Shown here: positions 33,690 to 42,920 of the stretch, in pieces | Numbering within the stretch: the stretch's first letter is position 1 | Layout: every line of letters begins with the position of its first letter | DNA from: Roseomonas alba | Lineage (GTDB): Bacteria > Pseudomonadota > Alphaproteobacteria > Acetobacterales > Acetobacteraceae | DNA length: 64,000 nt | Direction of reading: 5' to 3' | NCBI RefSeq assembly: GCF_019430885.1 | Contig: NZ_JAHYBZ010000004.1 | Span: forward strand, 124,001 to 188,000 | The notes under the pieces: model-generated | Seen by the model: only the letters and a program-made list of their open reading frames with translations | The model's database searches: none | What the model was told of the DNA's origin: nothing | Program-made: the position numbers and the translations under genes

Positions 33690-35318
33690 ATGCTGCGCCT
33701 GACCGAACTGAAACTGCCGCTGGACCACCCGCCCGAGGCCCTCGAAGCCGCGGTGCGCGCCCGGCTGGGCCTGCGCGGGGCCGAGCTGCGCAGCCTGCAC
33801 GTGGCCCGACGCGCCTGGGATGCACGCAAGCGGTCCGAGATCGTCCTCGTCTATTCCGTGGATATCGAGGTCTCGGATGAGACCGCCCTGCTGCGCCGCG
33901 CGGCCCGGGACCGGACGCTCGCGCGCACGCTCGGCCCGAAGCCGGATACCACCTATCGCCCCGTTGCCCGGGCGCCGGCCGCCGGCTGGAAGCGCCCCGT
34001 GGTGATCGGCACCGGCCCCTGCGGCATCTTCGCCGCGCTGATCCTCGCCGAGATGGGCTTCCGGCCGATCATCCTTGACCGCGGCAAGGTGGTGCGGGAA
34101 CGCACCAAGGACACCTGGGCGCTGTGGCGCAAGCGCGAGCTGACGCCCGAAAGCAATGTCCAGTTCGGCGAGGGCGGCGCGGGCACCTTCTCCGACGGCA
34201 AGCTCTATTCCGGCATCAAGGCGCCGGAATCCCTGACGCGCAAGGTGCTGGAGGAATTCGTCGCCGCCGGCGCGCCCGAGGAAATCCTGTATGTGGCCAA
34301 GCCCCATATCGGCACCTTCCGCCTGGTGACGATGGTGGAATCCCTGCGCGAGAAGATCACCGCGCTCGGCGGCGAATACCGCTTCGGCACGCGCGTCACC
34401 GATTTCGTCATCGACCGCGGCGCGATCCGCGGCGTCATCACCGAAGCCGGCGGGACGATCGAGACCGACCATGTCGTGCTCGCCATCGGCCATTCGTCGC
34501 GCGACACCTTCCAGGCGCTGTTCGACCGCGGCGTGTTCATCGAGGCCAAGCCGTTCTCCATCGGCGTGCGCATCGAACATCCCCAGTCGATCATCGATGC
34601 CGCACGCTTCGGCGATTTCGCGAAACATCCGATCCTGGGGGCGGCCGACTACAAGCTGGTGCATCACGGCAGCACAGGGCGCGACGTCTATTCGTTCTGC
34701 ATGTGCCCCGGCGGAACCGTGGTCGCGGCGACCTCCGAACCCGGCCGCGTCGTCACCAACGGCATGAGCCAGTATTCGCGCGCCGAGCGGAACGCGAATT
34801 CCGGCATCGTCGTCGGCATCACGCCGGATCGCGACTATCCGGGGCACCCGCTCGCGGGCATCGCCTTCCAGCGGCATTGGGAGGAACAGGCCTTCATCGC
34901 CGGCGGCGGCAACTACAACGCGCCGGCGCAGCGTGTCGGGGACTTCCTGGCGGGGCGGCCATCGACGGAACTCGGCAGCGTGGTGCCGTCCTACAAGCCG
35001 GGCGTCACGCCGACGGATCTCGCGCGCTGCCTGCCGGATTTCGTCGTCGCCGCCATCCGCGAGGCCCTGCCCGCCTTCGGCCGCCAGATCCGCGGCTTCG
35101 ACATGGAAGATGCGGTGATGACGGGGGTGGAGACGCGCACCTCCTCCCCCATCCGCATCCGGCGCGGGGCGGATTTCCAGTCCATCAACACCCAGGGCCT
35201 GTTCCCCGCCGGCGAGGGCGCGGGCTATGCGGGCGGCATCTTCTCGGCCGGGGTGGACGGCATTCGCGTCGCCGAGGCGGTCGGCCGCGCCATGGCAGGG
35301 CTGGCGGCCGCCGCGTGA
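33690..35318 (+). CDS. FAD-dependent dehydrogenase (COG2509 type)
   Basis: 542 residues. An N-terminal ~90-residue domain (LRLTELKLPLDHPPEALEAAV) is followed by an FAD-binding site (VVIGTGPCGIFAALILAEMG), the conserved NVQFGEGGAGTFSDGKLYSGI, a second part with FCMCPGGTVVAATSEPGRVVTNGMS, and the C-terminal EGAGYAGGIFSAGVDGIRVAEA. This layout matches uncharacterised FAD-dependent dehydrogenases of ~530 residues. Substrate unknown. The following flavoprotein gene overlaps its stop (GTGA), so the two are coupled. Confidence 0.88.
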   Translation: MLRLTELKLPLDHPPEALEAAVRARLGLRGAELRSLHVARRAWDARKRSEIVLVYSVDIEVSDETALLRRAARDRTLARTLGPKPDTTYRPVARAPAAGWKRPVVIGTGPCGIFAALILAEMGFRPIILDRGKVVRERTKDTWALWRKRELTPESNVQFGEGGAGTFSDGKLYSGIKAPESLTRKVLEEFVAAGAPEEILYVAKPHIGTFRLVTMVESLREKITALGGEYRFGTRVTDFVIDRGAIRGVITEAGGTIETDHVVLAIGHSSRDTFQALFDRGVFIEAKPFSIGVRIEHPQSIIDAARFGDFAKHPILGAADYKLVHHGSTGRDVYSFCMCPGGTVVAATSEPGRVVTNGMSQYSRAERNANSGIVVGITPDRDYPGHPLAGIAFQRHWEEQAFIAGGGNYNAPAQRVGDFLAGRPSTELGSVVPSYKPGVTPTDLARCLPDFVVAAIREALPAFGRQIRGFDMEDAVMTGVETRTSSPIRIRRGADFQSINTQGLFPAGEGAGYAGGIFSAGVDGIRVAEAVGRAMAGLAAAA

Positions 35319-36490
35319 CCGAATTCGATGTGGTGGTGATCGGCGCTGGCGCGGCGGGGCTGTTCGCCGCCATGCGCGCGGGGCAGCGCGGGCGGCGCGT
35401 GCTGCTGCTGGATCACGCCGACGAGGCCGGCAAGAAGATCCTGATCAGCGGCGGCGGGCGCTGCAACTTCACCAATCTCGGCGTCGTGCCGGAACGCTTC
35501 CTGTCCGCCAATCCGCATTTCGCGCGCTCGGCGCTGGCCCGCTACACGCAGCGGGACTTCATCGCGCTGGTGACGAAGCACCGTATCGCCTTTCATGAGA
35601 AGACGCTGGGGCAGTTGTTCTGCGACGGGTCAGCGCGGCAGGTCGTCGACATGCTGCTCGCGGAATGCGAGGCCGCCGGCGTCGATCTGCGGCTGCGCCA
35701 TCGCGTCACGGACATCACGCGCGGCGATCGCTTCACCATCGCGACCGACCACGGTGCCGTCACCGCGGCCTCGCTGGTGCTGGCGACCGGGGGCCTGTCC
35801 ATCCCGAAGATGGGCGCGACAGGTTTCGCGCATGACGTGGCGCGCCGCTTCGGCCTGCCGGTCGTCGCGCCTCGGCCAGGGCTGGTGCCGCTGACCTTCG
35901 ATGATGCGGCGCTCGATCTGATGCGCCCACTGGCCGGCGTCGCGTTGCCAATCGTCGCGCGCTGTGGTCGCGCCGCCTTTCCCGAGGCCATGCTGTTCAC
36001 CCATCGCGGCCTGTCCGGCCCGTCGGTGCTGCAGATCTCCTCCTACTGGCGGGACGGCGAGGCCATCACCCTCGACCTGTTGCCGGACCGCGACGCCACC
36101 GGGCTGCTGCTGGCGGCGAAGCGCGCGCGGCCGAAGGCGGAAGCGCGCACGGTGCTGGCCGATCTGCTGCCTCAGCGCCTGGCTCAGGCGCTCGCTGCGG
36201 CGCATCTGCCGCCGCGCATCATGGGCGAGATCGGCGATGCCGATCTCAAGCGCCTCGGCGCGATGCTGAAGGCCTGGCGGATCGAGCCCGCCGGCACCGA
36301 GGGCTATGCCAAGGCCGAGGTGACCCTCGGCGGCGTCGACACCGCCGCGCTGTCCTCGAAGACCATGGCCGCGAAGGATATCCCGGGCCTTTTCGTGATC
36401 GGGGAGGCGGTGGACGTGACTGGCTGGCTCGGCGGCTACAATTTCCAATGGGCCTGGTCGAGCGGCTGGGCCGCCGGCGAGGCCGCCTAG
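35315..36490 (+). CDS. NAD(P)/FAD-dependent oxidoreductase, HI0933/YhiN type
   Basis: 391 residues from the GTG at 35315. FAD-binding motif VVVIGAGAAGLFAAMRAG, then the family marks GKKILISGGGRCNFTN, ATGGLSIPKMGATGFAHDVARRFGL, LFTHRGLSGPSVLQISSYW and the C-terminal GEAVDVTGWLGGYNFQWAWSSGW. The last block is diagnostic. Members are flavoproteins of largely unknown substrate. It is translationally coupled to the preceding dehydrogenase gene and may work with it. Confidence 0.9.
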   Translation: MTEFDVVVIGAGAAGLFAAMRAGQRGRRVLLLDHADEAGKKILISGGGRCNFTNLGVVPERFLSANPHFARSALARYTQRDFIALVTKHRIAFHEKTLGQLFCDGSARQVVDMLLAECEAAGVDLRLRHRVTDITRGDRFTIATDHGAVTAASLVLATGGLSIPKMGATGFAHDVARRFGLPVVAPRPGLVPLTFDDAALDLMRPLAGVALPIVARCGRAAFPEAMLFTHRGLSGPSVLQISSYWRDGEAITLDLLPDRDATGLLLAAKRARPKAEARTVLADLLPQRLAQALAAAHLPPRIMGEIGDADLKRLGAMLKAWRIEPAGTEGYAKAEVTLGGVDTAALSSKTMAAKDIPGLFVIGEAVDVTGWLGGYNFQWAWSSGWAAGEAA

Positions 36491-36523
36491 AAACCGCCCC
36501 ACTTGCATCCCATTCTCAATTCC

Positions 36524-36919
36524 ATGCGCAAGCTGATGCTCATGGCCGGGCTGCTGCTGGCGGGCTGTGCCTCCCAGGCCGGCTTCGACGCCCGGATGCA
36601 GGAACTCGTCGGCCTGCCGGTCGGCGACCTGGTGCAGCGTATCGGCGTGCCGGACAGCGACTTCAGCACGCCCGATGGCCGGCGCTTCCTTCAATACGAA
36701 CGGCTCGGCACCAGCGCGCCGACACCGGCGCCGACCTTCGGCGTGGGCCTGGGCGGCTTCGGCTGGCGCGGGCCTTATGCGGGCGGCTGGGGCTGGGGGA
36801 TGGGCTACCCGGCCTATGCGCCGCCGCCGCCCTGCCGGGTGACCTTCGAGATCCGGGCGGACCGCGTCGAATCCTTCACGCGGGCCGGCGGCGGCTGCGT
36901 GGCGACGGATCCAGGCTGA
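36524..36919 (+). CDS. Small lipoprotein
   Basis: 131 residues. Signal peptide MRKLMLMAGLLLAGCASQ with lipobox LAGC (Cys15). The mature part starts as in small SmpA-like envelope lipoproteins (MQELVGLPVGDLVQRIGVPDSDF), then a Gly/Tyr/Trp-rich low-complexity stretch and a C-terminal beta piece with two Cys (PPCRVTFEIRADRVESFTR...GGGCV). Function unknown. It ends 27 bases before the convergent caspase-type gene. Confidence 0.75.
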   Translation: MRKLMLMAGLLLAGCASQAGFDARMQELVGLPVGDLVQRIGVPDSDFSTPDGRRFLQYERLGTSAPTPAPTFGVGLGGFGWRGPYAGGWGWGMGYPAYAPPPPCRVTFEIRADRVESFTRAGGGCVATDPG

Positions 36920-36945
36920 TCGGGAACGGAGCAGCGCCCCTCCGT

Positions 36946-39900
36946 TCAGCCCCCGTTGCGCGGCACCACCGCCACCGGGAAGGACCGCAGATCCCGCTGT
37001 GCCGCCCGGAACACCGCATTCTGCTGGTGCCCCTTCTCCCGCGCGAGCTGCGGCACGCGCCGCATCACCCATTCGCCGAGTGCCAGCGCCGTCACCCGTC
37101 CCTCGGCATCCACCGCGGCGCGGCCGCGCAGCCCTTCCATCAGGGCATAGGCGAAGACGCCGTTGCGGTCGTCGTAGGAATCCAGCGCTTCCTGCACCGA
37201 GGACGACGCCGCCAGCAGGAAGCGCCCGGTGTCATTGCCGATGGCCGCAAGCTGGTCGATGTCCACCTGCCCCGCATAGCAGGTGTCGATCATGATGAAG
37301 GCGTCGCGCGCACGGATGCGCGACAGCGCCGCGACCAGCGTCGTGTCGTCCAGCGTTTCCTGGCGCAGCACGTCGAAGCTGCTGATGTCCCGCACATCCG
37401 ACGGCAGGAACAGGAAGCGGTTGTTCGGCGAGACGATGCCATGCCCCGCGATGTAGAGGATGAAGGTATCCGCCGGCCCGGTATCCCGCGCCACCGCGGC
37501 CAGCGCATCGAGCACGCCGCGCCGCGTCGCGCGCGCGCTCGGCAGGAAGCGCAGGTCGACGTCGCGGAACAGCCCGGTCCCCGCAGCCCGTAGCGCCTCG
37601 CCGACCGAACGCGCATCGGGCTCGGCATAGCGCAGGTTCAGCTCGCGATTGGCGTATTCGTTCACGCCGATCGCCAGCACCACCAGCCGGCCGGCACCTG
37701 GCGGCGCGTCGGGCTCGCCGGGCCGGCGCAGCGTCAGGCTCGGGCCTTCGGCGAAGAGCGTCCCGTCGCTGGCGTAAAGGCGCGTCGCGATGCGGTTGCT
37801 GCCGGGGTCGAGCGGCACCTCGACGCTCGCCTCCCCCACCGCTGGTTCGGCGCGGGCCGCAAGGCGGTCATTCACCAGCACGTCGAGCGGCCCGAAACCG
37901 AGGCCGCGATCCGTCGCGCGGAAGGCCATGCGCAGGGCCGTCGCACCTTCCGGCAGCGCACGCGCATCCCAGGCAATCGCCTGGCACTCTGTCCCCACCA
38001 CGGCGCAGAGCGACCCGGGCGCCAGCGTCGGCAAGCGGCCGATCCGGCTGCGCACCTCGCCAAGCTGCGTCAGCCGCTCCTGCGCCGGCGCGAAATCGCC
38101 CGCGATGCGCCCGCGGACCGCCCGCGGCGCGTAGAGCGCGCGATAGGCCTGCTGGAACGACGCCCATTCCGGGGTCTGGTTGCGGCCGGCATTGAGATGG
38201 ACGCCGACCAGCTCCTGCCCGCCATTGGCGCCGTGGTCGAACAGGCCCTCTGGGGTCCAGAGTGCCCATCGCAGCGTCTCGGCATGGACGAACAGGGCTG
38301 CCTGCTCGCGCAGCGCGCCAGCCTGGAAGCGATACCAGCGGATGGTGCCGTCGCCGAGCGCGGCGACACCCATGTCGCCCGCCACCGTCAGCCCCCAGAC
38401 GGCGCCCGGGGTCGGGATGGAATCGACCAGCCGCCCCTGCGCGTCGAACAGCCGGATATGCGTGTCGGTGCCGAGGAGGAACCCGTCATCCCGTACCAGG
38501 ATGGCGAGGCTGCGGGCGAACTCGCCCTCGTCCAGGCGCAGCGGCACGTTGTTCAGCCGCGGCCGGTTGGAGTTGCGCCAGTCGAGCACACGGATCCGCG
38601 GCGTCTCGGTCCGCGCCGTGGCGAAGCCGGGCTCGCCCTGCCAGGCGGTCAGGCTGCCGGTCAACGGGTCGAAGATGACCGGCGCGCCGCCGGCGCGCAG
38701 GCTGAACAGGACCTGCGTGCCGTCGGCAGACAGCGCGAGCGTCACGCCGGTATTGCGGAAATCGCCGCCGGGCGGACGCGGCGCGACGGCCAGCGCCCCG
38801 TCCGGCGCGATGCGCCCCCAGCCCGGATCGGCCGCCGCATAGACCAGCCCGCCCTGCGGCAGCGGCACCATGTGGGAGATCGCATCCCGTGCCGCCGGGA
38901 TGTCCGTCGCCGCGCCGAAGCCGAAATCCGCCCAGCGGCGGATAACGAATTCCCGCCGCGTATCGGGTGGCGAGACCAGCGCCGGATCCAGTACCGCCGT
39001 CATGGGCTGCTGCTGCCGCACCACCAGCCCGCGCCCCCCGGGGCTCGGCGCGGAGGAGGAGGAGGAGGAGGCCGGCTGCCGCTGCGGCGCCGTCCGCGTC
39101 GTCGCTGGCGCCGGCGTCGCCCCCTGCTGCGCCGCCGGCCGGTTGAAGCGCGCATAGCCGCCGGCATAGAGCTGCAGCCCGCCATTGGCGTCATGCGCCC
39201 AGGCGACGGCGGGCAGCCCCTCGCCCGCCAGGCCACTGGTATCGGGGACCAGCACGGTGCGCAGGTCGCTGGTGCTCAGCACCTCGACGCGCAGGCGATC
39301 CTCATAGCCGACGACCAGCAGAGCCCCTTCGGGCGAGAAGGCGACGCCATAGGGCCGCGCGCCCTGAACCGGGACGCGCTGGGCGAGCTTCCGCCCATCA
39401 GGGGCGTAGAGCCGCACCGTGCCATCGGCCGCGGCCGCCGCGACGCGCCCGTCGCGATCGAAGGCCACCATGCGGGCAGGGCCGGCGAAGCTCGCATCCT
39501 CGAAGACCAGCCGGCCGTTGCGCGCGTCCCAGACCTTGATGCCCGCGCGCCCGCCCAGGGCCGCGGCGAGGCGACCGCCATCGGCCGAGAAGGCAAGATG
39601 CTGGACCGGCGCGGTGAGCCCGGGCAGCCGCGCCGCGAGCCGCCCCGTCTGCGTGTCGAACAGGTACAGCGCAAAGGCACTGTCCCAGGATCGCGCCGTG
39701 TAGCCCGCCGCGGCGACGCGGCTGCCATCCGGCGTCAGCGCGACGGCATAGAGCTCGCCCTCCGCCTCCGGCCCCATGGGCGGGCGGATGACCAGGCGCT
39801 CCGTGCCCTCCGGCAGGTTCCACAGCCGCAGCGTCTTGTCGTCAGAGACCGTGGCGAGCGTACCGCCATCGGCCGTGGTCGCGAGACGACCGATCGGCGC

Positions 39901-40032
39901 GATATGCGCACCGGCCTCGATGCGCAGGAAAGGCTGCTGCGGCGGCTCGGCCGGCGCCTGCGCCTGCGCCGGCCCGCACACGGCGATCGTCGCCGCGAGG
40001 ACGAGTCCGCGGAGCAGGCGGCGCACGGCCAT
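36946..40032 (-). CDS. Exported WD40-repeat protein with C-terminal caspase-like domain
   Basis: 1028 residues from the ATG at 40032. A signal peptide (MAVRRLLRGLVLAATIAVCGPAQAQ) is followed by WD40-type beta-propeller repeats (about 30-330, for example GTLATVSDDKTLRLWNLPEG), a Pro/Gln/Ser linker, a second propeller-like region, a Big-like or sandwich region, and a C13/C14 caspase-like p20 domain (about 780-1000). The dyad is His in ILYIAGHGI and Cys in IMIDTCYAG. It should be a periplasmic or surface protease, which differs from cytosolic defence caspases. It is second in an operon with the glycine-zipper lipoprotein (4 bases apart). Confidence 0.85.
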   Translation of the reverse strand: MAVRRLLRGLVLAATIAVCGPAQAQAPAEPPQQPFLRIEAGAHIAPIGRLATTADGGTLATVSDDKTLRLWNLPEGTERLVIRPPMGPEAEGELYAVALTPDGSRVAAAGYTARSWDSAFALYLFDTQTGRLAARLPGLTAPVQHLAFSADGGRLAAALGGRAGIKVWDARNGRLVFEDASFAGPARMVAFDRDGRVAAAAADGTVRLYAPDGRKLAQRVPVQGARPYGVAFSPEGALLVVGYEDRLRVEVLSTSDLRTVLVPDTSGLAGEGLPAVAWAHDANGGLQLYAGGYARFNRPAAQQGATPAPATTRTAPQRQPASSSSSSAPSPGGRGLVVRQQQPMTAVLDPALVSPPDTRREFVIRRWADFGFGAATDIPAARDAISHMVPLPQGGLVYAAADPGWGRIAPDGALAVAPRPPGGDFRNTGVTLALSADGTQVLFSLRAGGAPVIFDPLTGSLTAWQGEPGFATARTETPRIRVLDWRNSNRPRLNNVPLRLDEGEFARSLAILVRDDGFLLGTDTHIRLFDAQGRLVDSIPTPGAVWGLTVAGDMGVAALGDGTIRWYRFQAGALREQAALFVHAETLRWALWTPEGLFDHGANGGQELVGVHLNAGRNQTPEWASFQQAYRALYAPRAVRGRIAGDFAPAQERLTQLGEVRSRIGRLPTLAPGSLCAVVGTECQAIAWDARALPEGATALRMAFRATDRGLGFGPLDVLVNDRLAARAEPAVGEASVEVPLDPGSNRIATRLYASDGTLFAEGPSLTLRRPGEPDAPPGAGRLVVLAIGVNEYANRELNLRYAEPDARSVGEALRAAGTGLFRDVDLRFLPSARATRRGVLDALAAVARDTGPADTFILYIAGHGIVSPNNRFLFLPSDVRDISSFDVLRQETLDDTTLVAALSRIRARDAFIMIDTCYAGQVDIDQLAAIGNDTGRFLLAASSSVQEALDSYDDRNGVFAYALMEGLRGRAAVDAEGRVTALALGEWVMRRVPQLAREKGHQQNAVFRAAQRDLRSFPVAVVPRNGG

Positions 40033-40036
40033 GGCC

Positions 40037-41053
40037 CTAGCTGCTGGCCAGTTCGAAGCCCTGGCCCTGGGCCAGACGGTCGGCATTCTCGACACTCTCG
40101 CTGAAGCCATCGCGGCGCGCGATGTTGGTGGCGGCGAGCTGGCGGAACTGGCCGTCCTCGCCGCGCCCGCTCACGCTGGCGCTCGGGCTGCCGAGGCCGC
40201 GTACGCCTACCGCGTTGGCGGGCACGTAGCCGACCACGCCGGAGGAGGTCTCGACCCGGGCGAAATTGCCCTCGGCCGGGGTCACGGTGACCGATTCGCT
40301 GCGGTTGAGCTGGCCGACCTGCGCCGCACCGTCGTCCGGACGGATGCGAATGGGGGCGGAGACGCGCGCCGTGGTCGGCCGTGCGGCGACCGTACGGCGT
40401 GCCACCATCTGCTGCTTGGTGCCCGGGGCGATGGTCTCGATGGCGCTGTCGAATTCGGCGCCGCGGGTGCCGATCTTCTGGTTGATCTGCTGGGCGAGCG
40501 CGACGTCGCGGCGCATCAGGTCGCGCTGATAGGTCATCAACGCCATGCCCTGGTCGCGGCTGATCACGCCGGCGCGCACGTCGCTGCGGATGCGGTTCGC
40601 CGCGTTCACGCGACAGTCGACGAGTTGGTTGAAGGCGACCTGGGTCGCTTCGAGCTGGCGATTCTCGTTGGTGAGGTCGCCACCGACAGCCTGGACCAGT
40701 GCACCCTGGTTCTGTGCCTGGCGCTGGCGGGCCTGGATGTAGCCGCCGACGCCGCCGGCAACGCCGCCGGCGACCGCGCCGATCGCGGTGGCCGCGGCGA
40801 GATCCCCCCCGCGGCGCCCCGTGGCGAGGCCGATCGCGAGCCCGCCCAGCGCCCCCAGCCCGGCACCGACCGCCGCGCCGCGCAGGATGTCCTCAGCGTA
40901 GAAATCACCGGTGGAATCGAGCTGCACGACATAGGCCCGGCACACGTCCCGGCCATCATCTGGCCCGATGCGGCCCAACTGCGTGGAAACGCAGCCCGCC
41001 AGCATGGCTGCCGACATCACGCTGGCCACTGGACGGCGGATCGAGGCTCGCAT
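40037..41053 (-). CDS. Glycine-zipper lipoprotein with SH3-like domain
   Basis: 338 residues from the ATG at 41053. Signal peptide with lipobox LAGC (MRASIRRPVASVMSAAMLAGC). A glycine-zipper segment (about 58-110: GAAVGAGLGALGGLAIGLATG and AIGAVAGGVAGGVGGY) can insert in or span a membrane. A long helical region follows (about 110-205), then an SH3b-like domain (QVGQLNRSESVTVTPAEGNFARVETSSGVVGYVPANAV). It precedes the caspase gene by 4 bases on the same strand, so they are expected to act together in the envelope. Confidence 0.75.
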   Translation of the reverse strand: MRASIRRPVASVMSAAMLAGCVSTQLGRIGPDDGRDVCRAYVVQLDSTGDFYAEDILRGAAVGAGLGALGGLAIGLATGRRGGDLAAATAIGAVAGGVAGGVGGYIQARQRQAQNQGALVQAVGGDLTNENRQLEATQVAFNQLVDCRVNAANRIRSDVRAGVISRDQGMALMTYQRDLMRRDVALAQQINQKIGTRGAEFDSAIETIAPGTKQQMVARRTVAARPTTARVSAPIRIRPDDGAAQVGQLNRSESVTVTPAEGNFARVETSSGVVGYVPANAVGVRGLGSPSASVSGRGEDGQFRQLAATNIARRDGFSESVENADRLAQGQGFELASS

Positions 41054-41241
41054 CAAAAAAACTCCCGGGTCAGGATCGCGAGACAATAGTATCAGGACGT
41101 TACGGTCCATGCCAGAGCAGGTCCCGCCCCCGCCGTGCGCAAGGTCACGCTGGGCAAGGGCCTTCCGTCTCCTTAACCTCACCTCACTCAGGGCCGCCCC
41201 TCGATCCGGTGGCGGTCGGCTTCAAGCAAAGGGGACGACAC

Positions 41242-42363
41242 ATGCTCACGACACGTAGGCTGGTGCTCGGTGCGGGCCTCGGCACCCTGGCCATTGGCAG
41301 CGATGCCTTCGCGCAGGGGGCCTCGGGGCCCATCCGCATCGCGACGGCCGGCCCGATGACCGGCCAGTACGCGGCCTTCGGCACCCAGATGCGCGAAGGA
41401 GCGACGCAGGCGGTGACCGACATCAACGCCGCGGGCGGCGTGCTGGGGCGTCAGCTCGCCCTCGAGATCGGCGATGATTCCTGTGATCCGCGCCAGGCGG
41501 TCAGCGTCGCGAACCAGCTTGCCGGCCGGCGGGTTGTCTTCGTCGCGGGGCATTTCTGCTCCGGCTCCTCCATCCCCGCCCGCGACGTCTATGCCGAGGA
41601 AGGCGTGCTGCAGATGTCGCCCGCCTCGACCAATCCGCGCTTCACCGACGAAGGCAAGTGGAACACCTTCCGCACCTGCGGCCGCGACGACCAGCAGGGC
41701 CAAGTTGCCGGGCGCTACATCCTGCAGAATTTCGCGGGCAAGCGCGTGGCGATCCTTCATGACAACACCGCCTACGGAAAGGGCCTCGCCGACGAGACCA
41801 AGAAGGCGCTGAACGCCGGCGGCATGCAGGAGACGATGTACGCCGCCTATACGCCCGGCGAGCGCGACTACAGCGCCATCGTGTCCCGCATGAAGGCCGC
41901 CAACATCGACGTCATCTATCTCGGCGGCTACCACACGGAAGGCGGACTGATCATCCGCCAGGCCAAGGAGCAGGGGATGAACGTCACCCTGATCGGCGGC
42001 GACGCGCTGGTGACCAACGAGTTCTGGCAGATCTCGGGCGCGGCGGGCGAAGGCACGCTGATGACCTTCTCCTCAGACCCGCGCAAGCGTCCGACGGCGG
42101 CCGAGGTGGTGCAGCGCTTCCGCGCCCGCAACGTCGATCCGGAGGGCTATGTCCTCTATACCTATGCCGCGATCCAGATCTTCGCCGACGCTGCGAAGAA
42201 GGCAAACAGCGTCGATCCGCGGCGCCTTGCGCAGGTGCTGAAGTCGGACGGCCCATGGCAGACGGTGCTCGGCCCGATCAGCTTCGACGCCAAGGGCGAC
42301 GTCACGGTGCCGGACTACGTCTTCTACATCTGGCGCAACGGCGCCTACGCCGAACTGTCGTAA
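41242..42363 (+). CDS. Branched-chain amino-acid type ABC transporter substrate-binding protein
   Basis: 373 residues. Tat- or Sec-type signal (MLTTRRLVLGAGLGTLAIGSDAFAQ) and a LivJ-type periplasmic binding domain: GPIRIATAGPMTGQYAAFGTQMREGATQAVTDINAAGG, FVAGHFCSGSSIPARDVYAE, and KRVAILHDNTAYGKGLADE. It may serve the livHMGF transporter encoded 8 kb upstream, but its own permease genes are not adjacent. AAAGGGG before the ATG is the ribosome site. A strong hairpin follows the stop. Confidence 0.92.
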   Translation: MLTTRRLVLGAGLGTLAIGSDAFAQGASGPIRIATAGPMTGQYAAFGTQMREGATQAVTDINAAGGVLGRQLALEIGDDSCDPRQAVSVANQLAGRRVVFVAGHFCSGSSIPARDVYAEEGVLQMSPASTNPRFTDEGKWNTFRTCGRDDQQGQVAGRYILQNFAGKRVAILHDNTAYGKGLADETKKALNAGGMQETMYAAYTPGERDYSAIVSRMKAANIDVIYLGGYHTEGGLIIRQAKEQGMNVTLIGGDALVTNEFWQISGAAGEGTLMTFSSDPRKRPTAAEVVQRFRARNVDPEGYVLYTYAAIQIFADAAKKANSVDPRRLAQVLKSDGPWQTVLGPISFDAKGDVTVPDYVFYIWRNGAYAELS

Positions 42364-42371
42364 GGCGATCC

Positions 42372-42405
42372 GGCCCGCACCGCGCATCGCCGCGCGGTGC
42401 GGGCC
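42372..42405 (+). terminator. 14-bp perfect hairpin after the binding-protein gene
   Basis: GGCCCGCACCGCGC (42372-42385) pairs perfectly with 42392-42405 across a 6-base loop. It starts 9 bases after the stop. No T tract follows, so it may stabilise the mRNA end as well as stop transcription. Confidence 0.6.
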
Positions 42406-42426
42406 ATCGGCCGGGGGGGCGCGGCG

Positions 42427-42726
42427 ATGCTGTTCATGGTCATCGAGCATTTCCGCGACCGTGACGCGAAAGCGGTCTATCGGCGCCTGCGCGATGCGGG
42501 GCGCGGCGTGCCGGAGGGGCTGCGCTACGTCGACTCCTGGATCGAGACCAATTTCGACCGCTGCTTCCAGCTCATGGAATGCGACGACCCGCTCCTGCTT
42601 CAGGACTGGGTGCTGTTCTGGGGTGACCTGGTCACCTTCGAGATCGTGCCGGTGGTGCCCTCGGCGGCGACGCGGGCGCTGGTCGAACGGCATCTCGCCG
42701 CACCCGGCGCCGGCAATCCGGAGTGA
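42427..42726 (+). CDS. DUF3303 family protein
   Basis: 99 residues starting MLFMVIEHFRDRDAKAVYRRL, then GLRYVDSWIETNFDRCFQLMECDDPLLLQDWVLFWGDLVTFEIVPVV. This is the small alpha/beta-barrel-like (DUF3303) protein found across bacteria, length as usual. Biochemical role unknown. The upstream hairpin suggests it has its own promoter or is read through at low level. Confidence 0.85.
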   Translation: MLFMVIEHFRDRDAKAVYRRLRDAGRGVPEGLRYVDSWIETNFDRCFQLMECDDPLLLQDWVLFWGDLVTFEIVPVVPSAATRALVERHLAAPGAGNPE

Positions 42727-42797
42727 AGGCGACTCCATCGAAATGCTTGCAGCCGGGTCGCCCGCAGGTGCAGCATCCTTTCTGTCGTCAACAACCG

Positions 42798-42811
42798 AAA
42801 GGAGGTGATCC
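42798..42811 (+). promoter_or_regulatory. Shine-Dalgarno sequence matching the full 16S rRNA tail
   Basis: AAAGGAGGTGATCC is the exact complement of the 3' end of alphaproteobacterial 16S rRNA. The core GGAGG is 7 bases before a GTG codon, the ideal spacing. Part of it (42805-42813) is also complementary to 42851-42859 within the same transcript (GTGATCCGG with CCGGATCAC). Confidence 0.8.
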
Positions 42812-42812
42812 G

Positions 42813-42872
42813 GTGTCTCATCGCATCAATCGGGCTGTCGTGCCCGTGGCCCGGATCACTGCCGGTCACTGA
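42813..42872 (+). CDS. 19-codon micro-ORF behind a perfect Shine-Dalgarno site
   Basis: Encodes VSHRINRAVVPVARITAGH, a basic short peptide. The ribosome site is as strong as possible and the stop codon lies inside a perfect 7-bp hairpin (GCCGGTC-ACT-GACCGGC, 42861-42877). A good terminator follows 50 bases later, and no gene on the same strand lies immediately downstream. The start and SD can pair with codons 14-16 of the ORF. It may be a real small protein, a leader peptide, or an RNA whose main role is structural. I recognise no known peptide. Confidence 0.5.
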   Translation: MSHRINRAVVPVARITAGH

Positions 42873-42920
42873 CCGGCAGGTCACCAGGGTTCCGCGGGCC
42901 GGGTTCCGGCCACGCGATGG

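Noticed and set aside
36946..40032. Antiphage caspase system
   Set aside because: The protein has a signal peptide and its partner is a lipoprotein, so both are exported; no sensor, NTPase or nuclease partner is nearby.
38197..40104. 635-codon plus-strand open frame
   Set aside because: Antisense to the WD40-caspase gene and of shadow-like composition.
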